Shown: positions 20,356 through 29,493 of the stretch, piece after piece | How the letters are laid out: each line of letters opens with the position of its first letter | Numbering within the stretch: the first letter of the stretch is position 1 | Source: Halosolutus gelatinilyticus | GTDB lineage: Archaea; Halobacteriota; Halobacteria; Halobacteriales; Natrialbaceae | Direction: 5' to 3' | DNA length: 64,000 bases | NCBI RefSeq assembly: GCF_023028105.1 | Contig: NZ_CP095491.1 | Location: forward strand, 3,472,001 to 3,536,000 | Program-made: the position numbers and the translations under genes | Notes under the pieces: model-generated | Told to the model about the DNA's origin: nothing | Database searches by the model: none | What the model saw: only the letters and a program-made list of their open reading frames with translations

Positions 20356-20609
20356 CGGGTTCGACCGCGAGTTCCAGCGGCCTCGGACTGTTCGATACGC
20401 CCTTCAACACCGGCGCGACGCTTCTTTCTGCCGTCGCGTTTCTCATGGTGATCGTCTTCCTCGTAAGCGGCTACCAGGGGATGGCGCTGCTGTTCGTCGG
20501 GCCGGAACTGACGCTCCTCACCGGACTCGTCGGGGCGACGATGTCCCTGGGCGTCGCCGCCGTCTCGCTCGTCGCCGCAGTCTACATGGAATCCGGCTTC
20601 GGCGAATAA
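20352..20609 (+). CDS. Small membrane protein, function unknown
   Basis: The 85-residue product has two or three hydrophobic helices: TLLSAVAFLMVIVFLVSG (about 24-41) and LLFVGPELTLLTGLVGATMS with LGVAAVSLVAAVYM (about 47-80). It starts at the ATG overlapping the stop of the 42-residue ORF. No family is recognised. It lies between asd and the S17e gene and has its own promoter through the upstream ORF. Confidence 0.65.
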   Translation: MTGSTASSSGLGLFDTPFNTGATLLSAVAFLMVIVFLVSGYQGMALLFVGPELTLLTGLVGATMSLGVAAVSLVAAVYMESGFGE

Positions 20610-20849
20610 CGCCTGCTTTTAAATCTCGAACTCGGTCGCGGATCGTCTCTCCCCGACGCGCATACGCTTCCCGCGGCGACGCCTCGATCGATCGCGGACG
20701 CGACTACCGATTGCGGGCGCGGCCGACCACGGTTCCGCAGCCGAAACGGACGGCGGACCGGGAGACGGGACGAACGGCGGCGCGGTCGATCGGCGGTGCG
20801 ATCGCTCGCCAGTCGCTGGCGGATCGACTTTCGGGACGAGAGAACAGCC

Positions 20850-21041
20850 TTACGCCGACGCTTCGCCGCCTTTCTTTCGCGTGACGTAGCCCGCGATCCG
20901 GTTCCGGACGCCCTTCGACTCGACGTTGGTGAGCTTCTCGACGCTCTCTTTGTTCTGCTCGAAGTCGGTCGTGAAGGCGGTCGGATACTTCTCCAGGAGG
21001 ATGTTCCCGGTCTTCTTGACGTAGGCCGGCTTGATTGCCAT
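20850..21041 (-). CDS. rps17e: 30S ribosomal protein S17e
   Basis: The 63-residue protein MAIKPAYVKKTGNILLEKYP shows the full S17e signature, with FEQNKESVEKLTNVESKGVRNRIAGYVTRKK folding as a three-helix bundle. This archaeal/eukaryotic ribosomal protein binds the small subunit. The length is normal for archaea. The stop lies about 240 bases from the preceding membrane protein gene, with nothing recognisable between. Confidence 0.95.
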   Translation of the reverse strand: MAIKPAYVKKTGNILLEKYPTAFTTDFEQNKESVEKLTNVESKGVRNRIAGYVTRKKGGEASA

Positions 21042-21157
21042 AGAGGGGATTCCGTCTAGAGACTCTTATAACGCACCATTTTCGCTGATGGCCGAACGCG
21101 ACTCCCCTCGGTATGCGGACCGCGCTCGGTGGTGGGCTCGTCGACGATCGGCCCGGA

Positions 21158-21562
21158 TCACTGTCCCGGAGATGGCGTCCGCGTCGTCGCCGTCGGCTCC
21201 GTCGCCACCCGCCAGGCCATGAGACTCATCGCAACGATCAGGCAGCCTCCCCAAAGGAATATCGTCGACAGCAGCGCCTCGTTTCCGGTTCCAAACGCGA
21301 CCCACCACGTGCCGGGCAGTAACCATTGACCGACGAGGTAGGGCCCGGAAATACCCCTTCGTAGCCGCCCTTCGATCGTGAGCGCGTCGACGGCGAACCC
21401 GGTTACGATCGCGAGGATCGATAAGACGCCGAGGTGGACGTGACCGTTGACGACCCAGAACGGCGGGGCCGTATCGACCGCGAAGAGATACCCTTGGTAC
21501 AATCCGACGACCATCGCCACGACGAGCCCGAGGAATCCGGACGTTTTGAGCAGACGCGTCAC
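21158..21562 (-). CDS. Four-helix membrane protein, function unknown
   Basis: The 134-residue product starts with GTG and has four hydrophobic helices: LKTSGFLGLVVAMVVGLYQG, VNGHVHLGVLSILAIVTGFA, YLVGQWLLPGTWWVAFG and LLSTIFLWGGCLIVAMSLMAW. The histidines in NGHVHLG recall heme-copper oxidase-like or membrane heme proteins, but this is too weak for a family call. It lies upstream of, and divergent from, the HTH_10 regulator gene at 21805. Confidence 0.65.
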   Translation of the reverse strand: MTRLLKTSGFLGLVVAMVVGLYQGYLFAVDTAPPFWVVNGHVHLGVLSILAIVTGFAVDALTIEGRLRRGISGPYLVGQWLLPGTWWVAFGTGNEALLSTIFLWGGCLIVAMSLMAWRVATEPTATTRTPSPGQ

Positions 21563-21752
21563 CGAACCACCCTCCGACCGAGCGGTCCCCTTGAAACGGA
21601 TGGTTCCGCGAGTCGATTCGTCGGATGCGATCGAACGAACCGATGGGCCGTCGGTCTCGACCGGCCCGACGTTCGTACCAGTCGCCTACTCGCCCTCGGT
21701 GGCATCTGTTGATCCATGTAGGCCGACAAGGGGGAGTCCGTCGTGTACCTTC

Positions 21753-21770
21753 ACGCGATTATATTCGCGT
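21753..21770. promoter_or_regulatory. 18-base palindrome before the HTH_10 gene
   Basis: ACGCGATTATATTCGCGT has perfect 6-base arms and lies just before the TATA box (21774-21780). It is nearly the same as the palindrome before the halocyanin gene (7754-7771). A site next to the regulator's own TATA box suggests autoregulation. Confidence 0.55.
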
Positions 21771-21773
21771 CCA

Positions 21774-21780
21774 TATTAAG
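21774..21780 (+). promoter_or_regulatory. TATA box of the HTH_10 regulator gene
   Basis: TATTAAG lies 25-31 bases before the ATG at 21805. Confidence 0.6.
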
Positions 21781-21804
21781 GCCGGTGGAGCGGTAACGAG
21801 AACC

Positions 21805-22437
21805 ATGCCTCGAGTGCGGTTGAAACTCAAACCTCCCTTCGAACGATTGGCTCGGTTCTCGAGCGACCGCCCGAACGACGAGTTCCGAATCCTGTCCGCT
21901 CGACCCACGGACGAGGGGCTGCTTTCGGTCCTGGAAGCGGAAGTTTCGGACCCGGACGCCATCGTCCGTCACTTCGACGAATCCCCCGACATGCGGTCGT
22001 ACGAGGTCCTCCAGATCGACCGCGGGGCACTGATGATCCAATACGTGCTCTCGGAGCCGGAGCCGCATCGCGTGGCGCGGTTGGCGGGGACGCTGGCGGA
22101 ATTTCCCCTGATCGTTCGAGACGGCTGGATTTTCGTGGAACTAACAACCTCGCACGAACGACTCTCGGAGTTCACGAGCGGGCTGGAGGCCGCCGACATC
22201 GCGTTCGAGATACTCTCGATCACCCAGTCGATCGACGTGATGGATCTGCTTACGGATCGGCAGTGGCAGTTCACCACCGAGGCGATCGAGCGAGGGTACT
22301 ACGACAGTCCGCGCGAGTGTTCGGTCGTCGATCTCGCGGAGGCGTTGGACGTCAGCCAGTCGACGGCCAGTGGCATCCTCCACCGGGCCGAAGGGCGGGT
22401 CATCAAGCAGTTCGTCGGCAGATCGCCGCTCGGCTGA
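21805..22437 (+). CDS. HTH_10 (bacterio-opsin activator type) transcription regulator
   Basis: The 210-residue protein has an N-terminal domain (about 1-140) of alternating strands and helices, and a C-terminal HTH (about 150-205). The HTH has MDLLTDRQWQFTTEAIERGYYDSPRECSVVDLAEALDVSQSTASG broken into the helix pattern LTDRQ, YYDSPR, DLAEALDVSQST that marks HTH_10 proteins. The ATG at 21805 is preceded by TATTAAG at the leaderless distance. A palindrome at the promoter suggests autoregulation. These regulators often respond to redox, oxygen or metabolites; this one's signal is unknown. Confidence 0.85.
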   Translation: MPRVRLKLKPPFERLARFSSDRPNDEFRILSARPTDEGLLSVLEAEVSDPDAIVRHFDESPDMRSYEVLQIDRGALMIQYVLSEPEPHRVARLAGTLAEFPLIVRDGWIFVELTTSHERLSEFTSGLEAADIAFEILSITQSIDVMDLLTDRQWQFTTEAIERGYYDSPRECSVVDLAEALDVSQSTASGILHRAEGRVIKQFVGRSPLG

Positions 22438-22470
22438 ATAGATTGTCGGCGTCCCGACTCGTAGCACCGG

Positions 22471-23730
22471 CTAAACGTCGAGCGCGGCCGCGATGTGTCT
22501 CGCGAAGCCCGCCTCGACGACGACCGTCACGAGGATGACGAGAAAGACCGTGCCGAGTAAGATATCCGCACCGAGGGGATCCGTCGGGGGCGGCCCCGTC
22601 CGGAGGCGAACGGCGAACAGCGTCGCGACCGACGCGGGAACGATCCCCCGCGGACCGACGAAGCTGATGAACAGCCGTTCGCGGGTCGAGAATCCGCCGC
22701 CGATCGTCGAAACGAAGACGACCAGCGGACGAAGCAGGAGCGTCACCACCGCGACCACGGCGAGGCCGGAGACGCCGAGCGCGAGGAGTTCCGAGAACTC
22801 GAGCAGCGCCGCGAGCGAGATGAACACGAACGAGAGGACGAGCAGCGTCACGTCCTGTTTGAACTGCAGAATCCCCTCCCGGTGGGGCAGATCGAGGTTT
22901 CCGAGCGTGAACCCGGCGGTGGCCGCGGCCGCGATGCCGGCCTCCGAGAACACCGAGTCCGCGATCGCGAACGCGACGACGGCCGCGGCCAGCGCGAGCA
23001 GCCGGGCCGTCTGCGGCGCCGATTCGGTCGGGAGGTCGACTCGCGTGAGGAGAAACCAGACGACGACCGCTATCGCGAGGCCGGTGAGGACCCCTATCGC
23101 GAGACGCTCCGCGAACAGGAAGACGTACCCCCACGGCGATAGCGCGCGGGCGGTCATTGCCTTGAAGAGGACGATCGCGAGGACCGCGGCGGTGACGTCG
23201 TTGACGATGCCCTCCGTTTCGAGCGTCGTCGCGACCGCCTCGCGGACGGGCACCACCGCGAGGATCGGCGTGATGACCGTCGGGCCGGTCGCGATCAGGA
23301 GCGCGGCGACGAGAAACGAGACGTCCCAGCTCGGGCCGAGCAGGAGCCGAACCGTCAGGGCGGTCCCGAAGAACGTCATCGCCGCGCCGACCGTGATCAG
23401 CCACCCCACCGCTCGCGGCGCGTTTCGGAGGGTCTCGACGTCGAGTCGAAACGACCCCTCGAAGACGATGATGGCGACGCTCACGCCGACGACGGTCGAG
23501 AGCGCCGCGCCGAAGGTATCAACCGTGACGATCCCGAGACCCTCGGGTCCGATGGCGACGCCCGCGGTGATGAGAAACAGCACGCTGGGGACGCGGTACT
23601 TCGCGGCGAGAAACTGGGCCGCGACGCCGAGGCCGACGATGGCCGCGACGAGCGCGACGAGGTCGAGGTCGACGTGAACGGACACCGGTTCACCGACCTC
23701 CCAGAGCGCGGCGCTCGTCGTGGCGCTCAT
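22471..23730 (-). CDS. Cation:proton antiporter, CPA family
   Basis: The ATG at 23728-23730 gives 419 residues with about 12 hydrophobic helices: from VALVAAIVGLGVAAQFLAAK to IVPASVATLFAVRL and a last helix LGTVFLVILVTVVVEAG. ATGPTVITPILA near the middle and FVGPRGIVPASV near the end are typical of CPA1/NhaP-like exchangers. It would export sodium or another cation against protons. It lies downstream of the convergent HTH_10 gene. There is no TrkA-type domain at the end. Confidence 0.85.
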   Translation of the reverse strand: MSATTSAALWEVGEPVSVHVDLDLVALVAAIVGLGVAAQFLAAKYRVPSVLFLITAGVAIGPEGLGIVTVDTFGAALSTVVGVSVAIIVFEGSFRLDVETLRNAPRAVGWLITVGAAMTFFGTALTVRLLLGPSWDVSFLVAALLIATGPTVITPILAVVPVREAVATTLETEGIVNDVTAAVLAIVLFKAMTARALSPWGYVFLFAERLAIGVLTGLAIAVVVWFLLTRVDLPTESAPQTARLLALAAAVVAFAIADSVFSEAGIAAAATAGFTLGNLDLPHREGILQFKQDVTLLVLSFVFISLAALLEFSELLALGVSGLAVVAVVTLLLRPLVVFVSTIGGGFSTRERLFISFVGPRGIVPASVATLFAVRLRTGPPPTDPLGADILLGTVFLVILVTVVVEAGFARHIAAALDV

Positions 23731-23902
23731 CGGACGAACTGCCGAGCCGCCGACGAGGGCCGGATTTCTCGAACGACACGCGACGGTATACCTCGTCCAC
23801 CGACAAAAGTGCCGCCCGCGGCGAGGCGCGATCGACGTCCCCTTGCGGCCGAACCGGCGCCCCTCGCGACCGATTGTCGCCCTGGGGGCGCGGCTCCCGC
23901 GG

Positions 23903-24508
23903 TCACCACTCCGCGTGCTCGCGAACGCGATCGAGCGCCTCGCGCTCCCGCGGCCCGCCGGCCCGATCGACGATCGCCGCACAGTGCTCGAGGCGGTCCC
24001 GGAGTCGTTCGTCGTCGTAGCCTTCGACGCCGAGGCGGGAGGCGGCGACGGTCGCTTCGACGACCGCGCCGAAGCCGCGATCGACGGTCGGCACGCGTTC
24101 GTCCAGAACCTCGGCCTCGCGGGGCTCGAGCGTCCACTCCTCCCACTCCGTCTCGCCTTCCGTCCCCGAGTCGACCCGTTCGACGTCGACGCGAACCCAC
24201 GCGTCCGCGGACGGCAGGACCGGCTCCTCGAGCTCGTAGATCGACAGCGCGGCGTCGGCGAAGTCGCCGGGATCGGTCGTAAACTGCACGTACGCCTCGC
24301 CCTGGCGGTGGAAGTTGCGCCGCGTTCGGGTGTTCCCCCAGGTCCGTGCGGTGACCGGATCGCCGGCGAACAGCCCGAGCGCGGCGGCGTTCCACAGTCC
24401 GTTCGGGCCGAGCGTCGTCACGACCGTCTCGGTGACGCCCGACAGCGAGACGGGCCACTCAGCTCGTTCCTCGCTTCCGGGGTTCGAATCGCTCTCGTCG
24501 CCGTTCAT
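23903..24508 (-). CDS. DUF447 family flavin-reductase-like protein
   Basis: The 201-residue protein starts MNGDESDSNPG and then WPVSLSGVTETVVTTLGPNGLWNAAALGL, typical of the archaeal DUF447 family, which has a flavin-binding split-barrel-like fold. TWGNTRTRRNFHRQGEAYVQF and a C-terminal helix region follow. In methanogens, family members lie with pterin or F420 cofactor genes. Its start overlaps the end of the CitG-like gene by four bases (24505-24508), so both are translated together. Cofactor work is an inference from neighbours. Confidence 0.8.
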   Translation of the reverse strand: MNGDESDSNPGSEERAEWPVSLSGVTETVVTTLGPNGLWNAAALGLFAGDPVTARTWGNTRTRRNFHRQGEAYVQFTTDPGDFADAALSIYELEEPVLPSADAWVRVDVERVDSGTEGETEWEEWTLEPREAEVLDERVPTVDRGFGAVVEATVAASRLGVEGYDDERLRDRLEHCAAIVDRAGGPREREALDRVREHAEW

Positions 24509-25353
24509 ATCCCGACCGCCCCATGTTCCAGCGCGATGAACAGCCCGGCCGCGGTCAGATCCGCCGTCGTCCCCGGGTTGACGCCGCGATCGACGAGTTC
24601 CTCGGCAAAGGCCTCGACGGCGCCGGGCTCCGTTTCGAGGGCGTCGCGATCGGCGAGGGCGGCGGCCCGGTCGGTCACCTCGGCCGCGACGGCCTCGCCG
24701 TGGCGCTTCGCGACGAGCGTGTCGGGTCGCTCCGCGAGCAGCGAGAGGAAGACGGCCGCGGCCCGATCGGTCGGCGGGCCGTCGGCGTCGGCGAGCCGCT
24801 CGGCGGCGGCGAACGAGCGATCGAAGCCCCGGACCCACTCGCGGGCGACGTCGTCGCCGGGGACGCTGCGGTCCATCACGCCGCGCAGCGTCAACCCGCG
24901 CTCTTCCAGCGCGGGGACGGCGTCGGCACCGCGGCGCACGTCCAGCGGCTCCATGTCCGCCGGCGGGTCGCCGACGAAGACGTCGACGTGCTCGAACGCG
25001 CGGTAGAAGGCGGCCGCGTCGGCGACGGTCGTCCCCTCGACGACGGACTCGACGACGGGCTGGGAGAGGTCCTCGCGAGCGGCTCGGACGAGGGGAACGA
25101 GCAGGAGGAGCGCCCCGAACTGGCTGTTCTCCCCGTGCGCGGCCATTCCCTCGATCGCGCGTTCGAACGCGGGGCCGATCGCGGCGCCGTCGGCCGCCAG
25201 GTCGAGCCCTTCGCGCGCGCCGACGGCGCCGGCGAGAAAGTGCTCGAACCGGAGGTCGTCGAGGTCCCGGCGCCGATCGACGTTCCCCGGCTTGGGGGTC
25301 CCCGCGACCTCGAGCAGGAGTGCGAGTTCCGCGTTCCGCGCGGGGTCGTCCAT
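24505..25353 (-). CDS. Triphosphoribosyl-dephospho-CoA synthase-like protein (CitG/MdcB family)
   Basis: The ATG at 25351-25353 gives 282 residues. Family motifs are TPKPGNVDR (residues 19-27), HGENSQFGALLLLVPL (about 72-87) and NPGTTADL (about 262-269) near the end. The family adds a ribosyl group from ATP to dephospho-CoA, or in archaea acts in another cofactor pathway. No citrate lyase genes are near, so the classical role is unlikely. It is the upstream member of a coupled pair with the DUF447 gene. Confidence 0.8.
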   Translation of the reverse strand: MDDPARNAELALLLEVAGTPKPGNVDRRRDLDDLRFEHFLAGAVGAREGLDLAADGAAIGPAFERAIEGMAAHGENSQFGALLLLVPLVRAAREDLSQPVVESVVEGTTVADAAAFYRAFEHVDVFVGDPPADMEPLDVRRGADAVPALEERGLTLRGVMDRSVPGDDVAREWVRGFDRSFAAAERLADADGPPTDRAAAVFLSLLAERPDTLVAKRHGEAVAAEVTDRAAALADRDALETEPGAVEAFAEELVDRGVNPGTTADLTAAGLFIALEHGAVGI

Positions 25354-25521
25354 GCGAACCCGTGCGCGCTCCTGCGGCTTAGGGCTGATTATTCCGTCGA
25401 TACTGGCCCCCTCGGGTTCCGGATCGAACCGAACCGAGCCCGCACCGTACGAGACTGGTGACAACGATCCTGACGAAGACCGACCGCTCGCCTCAAATAC
25501 AGCTACCGCCTATCCGGGCTA

Positions 25522-26694
25522 ATGTCGCACCGGTCGCGGTATATCACTGCGTTTGGCATTCTGTTCATCGTGATCGCAATCTGCGAGACGGCGTACTCCG
25601 TGGTGATCGGACAGCCCCTCCTGGACGCGTCGGTCGATTTTCTGTTGATCAGTCTCCCCGGTGCCCTGTTTCTGTACGTCGGCGGGTGGCTCGGCGACAC
25701 GGACATCGAGCCCGATCTGTACGTTCGAATCGTATCGTGGAGCCTCGCGGGCGTCGGCGTGATGTTTACGTTCCTCCTGCTCCGGGCGATCCACCCCGCC
25801 CCCGAGTACTCGTTCTCGTGGACGACGCGAGCGGTCGCCCTTTCGATCGGCTCGGTTGCCGGACTCGCGATCGGGATCCACGACGCCCGAGCGATCACCC
25901 GCGAGCGGGAGCTCGACCGCCGGAACGAAGAGCTGAGGCGGATCCGGGCCGACCTCGAGAACGCGGTCATCGAGCTGGAGGCGTCGAACGAACGGCTCGA
26001 CTCCTTCGCGTCGACCGCTTCGCACGACCTGCAGGAGCCGCTGCGGATGATCTCGCAGTACCTGCAACTCATCGACGATCGGTACGCGGCGGATCTGGAC
26101 GAAGACGGCCGCGAGTTCCTCGCGTTCGCCGTCGACGGGGCCGATCGAATGCGGGCGATGGTCGACGACCTGCTCGCGTACTCGCGAGTCGACTCCCAGG
26201 GCGAGCCCCTCGGCCCGGTCGATCTCAACGCGGTCCTCGACGACGTACAGCGCGATCTGCAGGTGTCCATCGAAGAACACAACGCGGAGATCGTCGCGGA
26301 GGAACTCCCCTGCGTTCGCGGGGACGCCGGGCAGCTCCGACAGGTGTTTCAGAACTTGCTGTCGAACGCGATCGAATACAGCGGCGACGCGCCGCCTCGA
26401 ATCACCGTGTCGGCGCGACGGCGCGCGGACGAGTGGGTTCTCTCGGTCACCGACGAGGGGATCGGCATCGAACCCGACGATCAACGGCGTATCTTCGACC
26501 TCTTTCAGCGGTTGCACGCGATCGACGATCACGCCGGCTCCGGGATCGGGCTCGCGCTGTGTAAACGGATCGTCGAACGACACGGCGGCGAGATCTGGGT
26601 CGAGTCCGAACCGGGTGACGGCTCGACGTTTTCCTTCACGGTGAGTTCGTGTCCGGAACAGTCGACGCCGGCGCAGAAGACTCCCTCAGGGTAG
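25522..26694 (+). CDS. Membrane sensor histidine kinase
   Basis: The 390-residue protein has about four N-terminal helices (residues 8-28, 37-52, 68-88, 103-119) and a coiled coil (122-160). The HisKA box SHDLQEPL has phosphorylated His168. The catalytic domain carries QNLLSNAIEYSG (N box), VTDEGIGI (G1) and GSGIGLAL (G2). No PAS domain is seen, so sensing likely uses the membrane part. No response regulator is adjacent; the nearest is at 36390. The end overlaps nothing. Confidence 0.9.
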   Translation: MSHRSRYITAFGILFIVIAICETAYSVVIGQPLLDASVDFLLISLPGALFLYVGGWLGDTDIEPDLYVRIVSWSLAGVGVMFTFLLLRAIHPAPEYSFSWTTRAVALSIGSVAGLAIGIHDARAITRERELDRRNEELRRIRADLENAVIELEASNERLDSFASTASHDLQEPLRMISQYLQLIDDRYAADLDEDGREFLAFAVDGADRMRAMVDDLLAYSRVDSQGEPLGPVDLNAVLDDVQRDLQVSIEEHNAEIVAEELPCVRGDAGQLRQVFQNLLSNAIEYSGDAPPRITVSARRRADEWVLSVTDEGIGIEPDDQRRIFDLFQRLHAIDDHAGSGIGLALCKRIVERHGGEIWVESEPGDGSTFSFTVSSCPEQSTPAQKTPSG

Positions 26695-26782
26695 TCCGTC
26701 GCGTCGATCCCGACCGCCGACGGGCGGACTCACGGCGGCGACGAATTCGGGACCGACTGCGCGCCGGTCCCACGACGGGACG

Positions 26783-26977
26783 TCACCGGAGACGCTTGTA
26801 GAGGACGTACCCGACGAAGACGCCGATGTACGCGACCGCGATCCCGACGGTGACGGCCGATCGGCCGATCGTCGCGACGAGGGCGACACCGAACGGACCG
26901 AGCAGCAGTAGCAACCGGTAGATCCGATCGTCCGGTCCCGCATCGACGAGTCGTTCCGCCGATCGGGGGCGGCTCAT
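26783..26977 (-). CDS. Small two-helix membrane protein downstream of trkH
   Basis: The 64-residue protein MSRPRSAERLVDAGPDDRI has two hydrophobic helices (YRLLLLLGPFGVALVATIG and VTVGIAVAYIGVFVGYVLY) and ends in basic residues KRLR. Its ATG overlaps the trkH stop by four bases, so it is co-translated with the potassium channel subunit. A helper role in the Trk complex is possible; no named family is recognised. Confidence 0.7.
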   Translation of the reverse strand: MSRPRSAERLVDAGPDDRIYRLLLLLGPFGVALVATIGRSAVTVGIAVAYIGVFVGYVLYKRLR

Positions 26978-28524
26978 TCGTACAGCCCTCCGCGGCGGAA
27001 CAGCGCCCGCAACGCGACCAGGACCGGGACGATTTCGAGCCGTCCGATCCACATGTTGAACAGGAACATCACTTTGCCGAGAGCCGGTAACGTCTCCGAT
27101 CCGGTGATCCCCGTCGACAGCCCGACGTTGCCCTGCGTGCTCGCCACCTCGAGGATGACGTTTTCGAGCGGATACTCGCCGGCAGGGAGGACGGTGAGCA
27201 GGACGAGCACGCCCAGGACGAGGAAGGTGATCCAAAGGAAGGTGACGATCGCGGCCTCTTCGACCTCGCGGCTCGCCGCTGTCTCGTCGAGCCGGCGACC
27301 GTCGATCTGCAATCGGCGGACGGCGGTCGGCGGATAGAACACGTCCGTGATCCGATACCGGACGCCCTTAAGGAGGGTGAGCGCTCGAATCAGCTTGATT
27401 CCGCCCACCGTCGAGCCGGCGGCGGCCCCGATCACCATCCCGATCGAGATCGTCAGCTGCGCCTGGACCGGCCACCGGCCGAGCGCGACGTTGGTCTCGT
27501 CGACGGCCGTCTGAAAGCCGGTGCACGTGGCCGCGGAGACGAACTGAAAGAGGCCGTACCTGAGGGCTTCGAACGGCGAGTCGTACGTGCCGTAGCCGTA
27601 GACGATCGCCCAGACGACGATCGAACCCGCGGTCATGTAGATGAATATCCACCGGGTCTGGAGGTCGTCGTAGAAGTTGTTCAGCTGGCCCTGTAGAATC
27701 AGGTAGTGAATCGAGAACGCGATGCTCCCCAGGATCATCACGGGAAGCAGCGCGAAATCGATCGCGACGCTGTCGTAGCTGGCGATGGACTCGTCCGTGA
27801 TCGAGAAGCCGCCGGTCGAGAGCCCGGTCATCGCGTGGTTGATCGCGCCCCACGGCCCCATCCCGGCGAGCCACAGCAGCATGATCGAGAGGAGCGTAAA
27901 GAGGATGAAGATCCACCAGATCGTCCGGACGGTCGAGACGATGCTCGGGTGGATCTTCTCGGTGCGCGCTTCGCTCTCGTAGAGCGTCAGCGATCCGCTT
28001 CCGGGGCGCGCGAGGATCGCCGTCGTGAGGACGATGACGCCGACGCCGCCCACCCACTGGGTGAACGACCGCCACCACTGGAGGGTCCGCGGAAGGACCG
28101 CCTCGTCGTCGGTCATCGTCAACCCCGTGCCGGTAAAGCCGCTCATACTCTCGAACACCGCGTTGAGCGGATCGGTGAAGGCGGCGAGCGTCGTCGTTTG
28201 CGGCGGGGTCGAGAGCGACGCCGGCGCGAGTTCGACCGTCCAGGCCAGCAGGAAAAACGGCAGCGCGCCGAAGATCGCGACGAAGAACCAGCCGAGCGCG
28301 GCGACGATCATCCCGTGGCGTTTTTCGAGTTCGACGGCCGCCCGAAACCTCGTCGAGAGGACCCGGCCCAGCGCGAACGGAACCGTTCCGGACGCGATCA
28401 TGACCGGGACGGCGTAGTACTCGCCCCAGACGAGCGGAACGAGAACCGAGACGAACATCAGTCCGGCCAGTGCCTGGAGAATGCGGCCGATATCTCGTGC
28501 GATCGCCTCCCTCGCTGCCTTCAT
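26974..28524 (-). CDS. trkH: Potassium uptake channel subunit TrkH
   Basis: The 516-residue membrane protein has the four-fold M1-P-M2 architecture of Trk/Ktr subunits. Selectivity-filter-like loops are seen: SMSGFTGTGLTM, TGLSTGGFSI, SAATCTGFQTA and STQGNVGLSTGI, each with a filter glycine. It imports potassium, the main osmolyte of haloarchaea. The gene is downstream of trkA on the same strand, separated by 127 bases, and its stop overlaps the start of a small membrane protein gene. Confidence 0.93.
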   Translation of the reverse strand: MKAAREAIARDIGRILQALAGLMFVSVLVPLVWGEYYAVPVMIASGTVPFALGRVLSTRFRAAVELEKRHGMIVAALGWFFVAIFGALPFFLLAWTVELAPASLSTPPQTTTLAAFTDPLNAVFESMSGFTGTGLTMTDDEAVLPRTLQWWRSFTQWVGGVGVIVLTTAILARPGSGSLTLYESEARTEKIHPSIVSTVRTIWWIFILFTLLSIMLLWLAGMGPWGAINHAMTGLSTGGFSITDESIASYDSVAIDFALLPVMILGSIAFSIHYLILQGQLNNFYDDLQTRWIFIYMTAGSIVVWAIVYGYGTYDSPFEALRYGLFQFVSAATCTGFQTAVDETNVALGRWPVQAQLTISIGMVIGAAAGSTVGGIKLIRALTLLKGVRYRITDVFYPPTAVRRLQIDGRRLDETAASREVEEAAIVTFLWITFLVLGVLVLLTVLPAGEYPLENVILEVASTQGNVGLSTGITGSETLPALGKVMFLFNMWIGRLEIVPVLVALRALFRRGGLYE

Positions 28525-28651
28525 GGTCGAGTGTGTGATCGCGCTGGCGAGCGGAACTCGTCGGCAGTCGGGCCCGCGTTCTCGCGGAGAGACGGGCCGC
28601 CGCGAGTCAAGTAATCGGCTCGTACTGGTGGCCCGTCGCTCCCATCGCCCG

Positions 28652-29332
28652 TCACCGATCGTCGTCGCTAAACACGCCCGTCAATCGGGGTTCGGCGCCG
28701 AACGCCGAGTACACGGTCAGGAGATCGCCGGGGTGTATCGTGACGTTTCCGCGAGGCGTGATCGGTCGATCGTCCCCCTCGCGTTCGATCGCGACGATCA
28801 GCACGTCGCTCGGGATGATCCCCTCCCTGGCCGCCTCGTCGATCGTCCTGTTCGCGATGGGGGCGCCCTCGTCGACGACGATCTCGAACACTTCCGCCTC
28901 CTTGCCGATCCGCAGGTAGTCGACGATCGACGGCAGATCGACCGCCCGAAACAGGTGTTCCGCGATCAGCTGCTGCGGGTTCTCCATGAGGTTCACGTCG
29001 ATCTGCTTATAGAGCGCCATGTGCTCGGGGTCGTGAACGACCGACACGATGCTCGGGACGTCGAACTGCTTGGCGAGCAGACAGACCATGATGTTCGTCG
29101 CGTCCTTGTCGGTCGTCGTGATGATGGCGTCGGCCCGATCGGCGCCGGCGTCCTCGAGCGTATTTTTGATCGTTGCGTCCGCGTTGAGGATCAGACAGTC
29201 ATACTCGTCGGCGACGTAGTTCGCCTTCGCCGGATTCCGTTCGACGACTACCACTTCGGCTCCCGATCGCGTCGCGATGTCGATGAGCGGACCGCCGATA
29301 TCGCCCGCCCCGACGATGATGAGGTACCTCAT
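28652..29332 (-). CDS. trkA: Potassium uptake regulator TrkA
   Basis: The 226-residue protein starts MRYLIIVGAGDIGGPLIDIA, a Rossmann NAD-binding motif (RCK-N, residues 1-125), with TTTDKDATNIMVCLLAKQF in the middle. A C-terminal RCK-C domain (about 140-220) ends with ITPRGNVTIHPGDLLTVYS. It gates TrkH in response to nucleotides. It precedes trkH, and the two would form the uptake system. Confidence 0.92.
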   Translation of the reverse strand: MRYLIIVGAGDIGGPLIDIATRSGAEVVVVERNPAKANYVADEYDCLILNADATIKNTLEDAGADRADAIITTTDKDATNIMVCLLAKQFDVPSIVSVVHDPEHMALYKQIDVNLMENPQQLIAEHLFRAVDLPSIVDYLRIGKEAEVFEIVVDEGAPIANRTIDEAAREGIIPSDVLIVAIEREGDDRPITPRGNVTIHPGDLLTVYSAFGAEPRLTGVFSDDDR

Positions 29333-29493
29333 AGCTCGCGTTCTGCGTGTTCGCTCGACGGTCGCGCTTCGATCGGTCGAGTGACCTGTCGAAACGACTG
29401 ACCGGTGCATCTCGAACCGGACGAGGATTATACCCGTCGCCTGCGTATCCGTGCCGCCAACGCGAGTCTCGAAATGACGAGCGATCTAGTCGA

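Noticed and set aside
23727-23902. Continuation of the DUF447 gene or antiporter into this gap
   Set aside because: Frames here lack hydrophobic or family motifs; the antiporter starts at 23730 and DUF447 ends at 23903.
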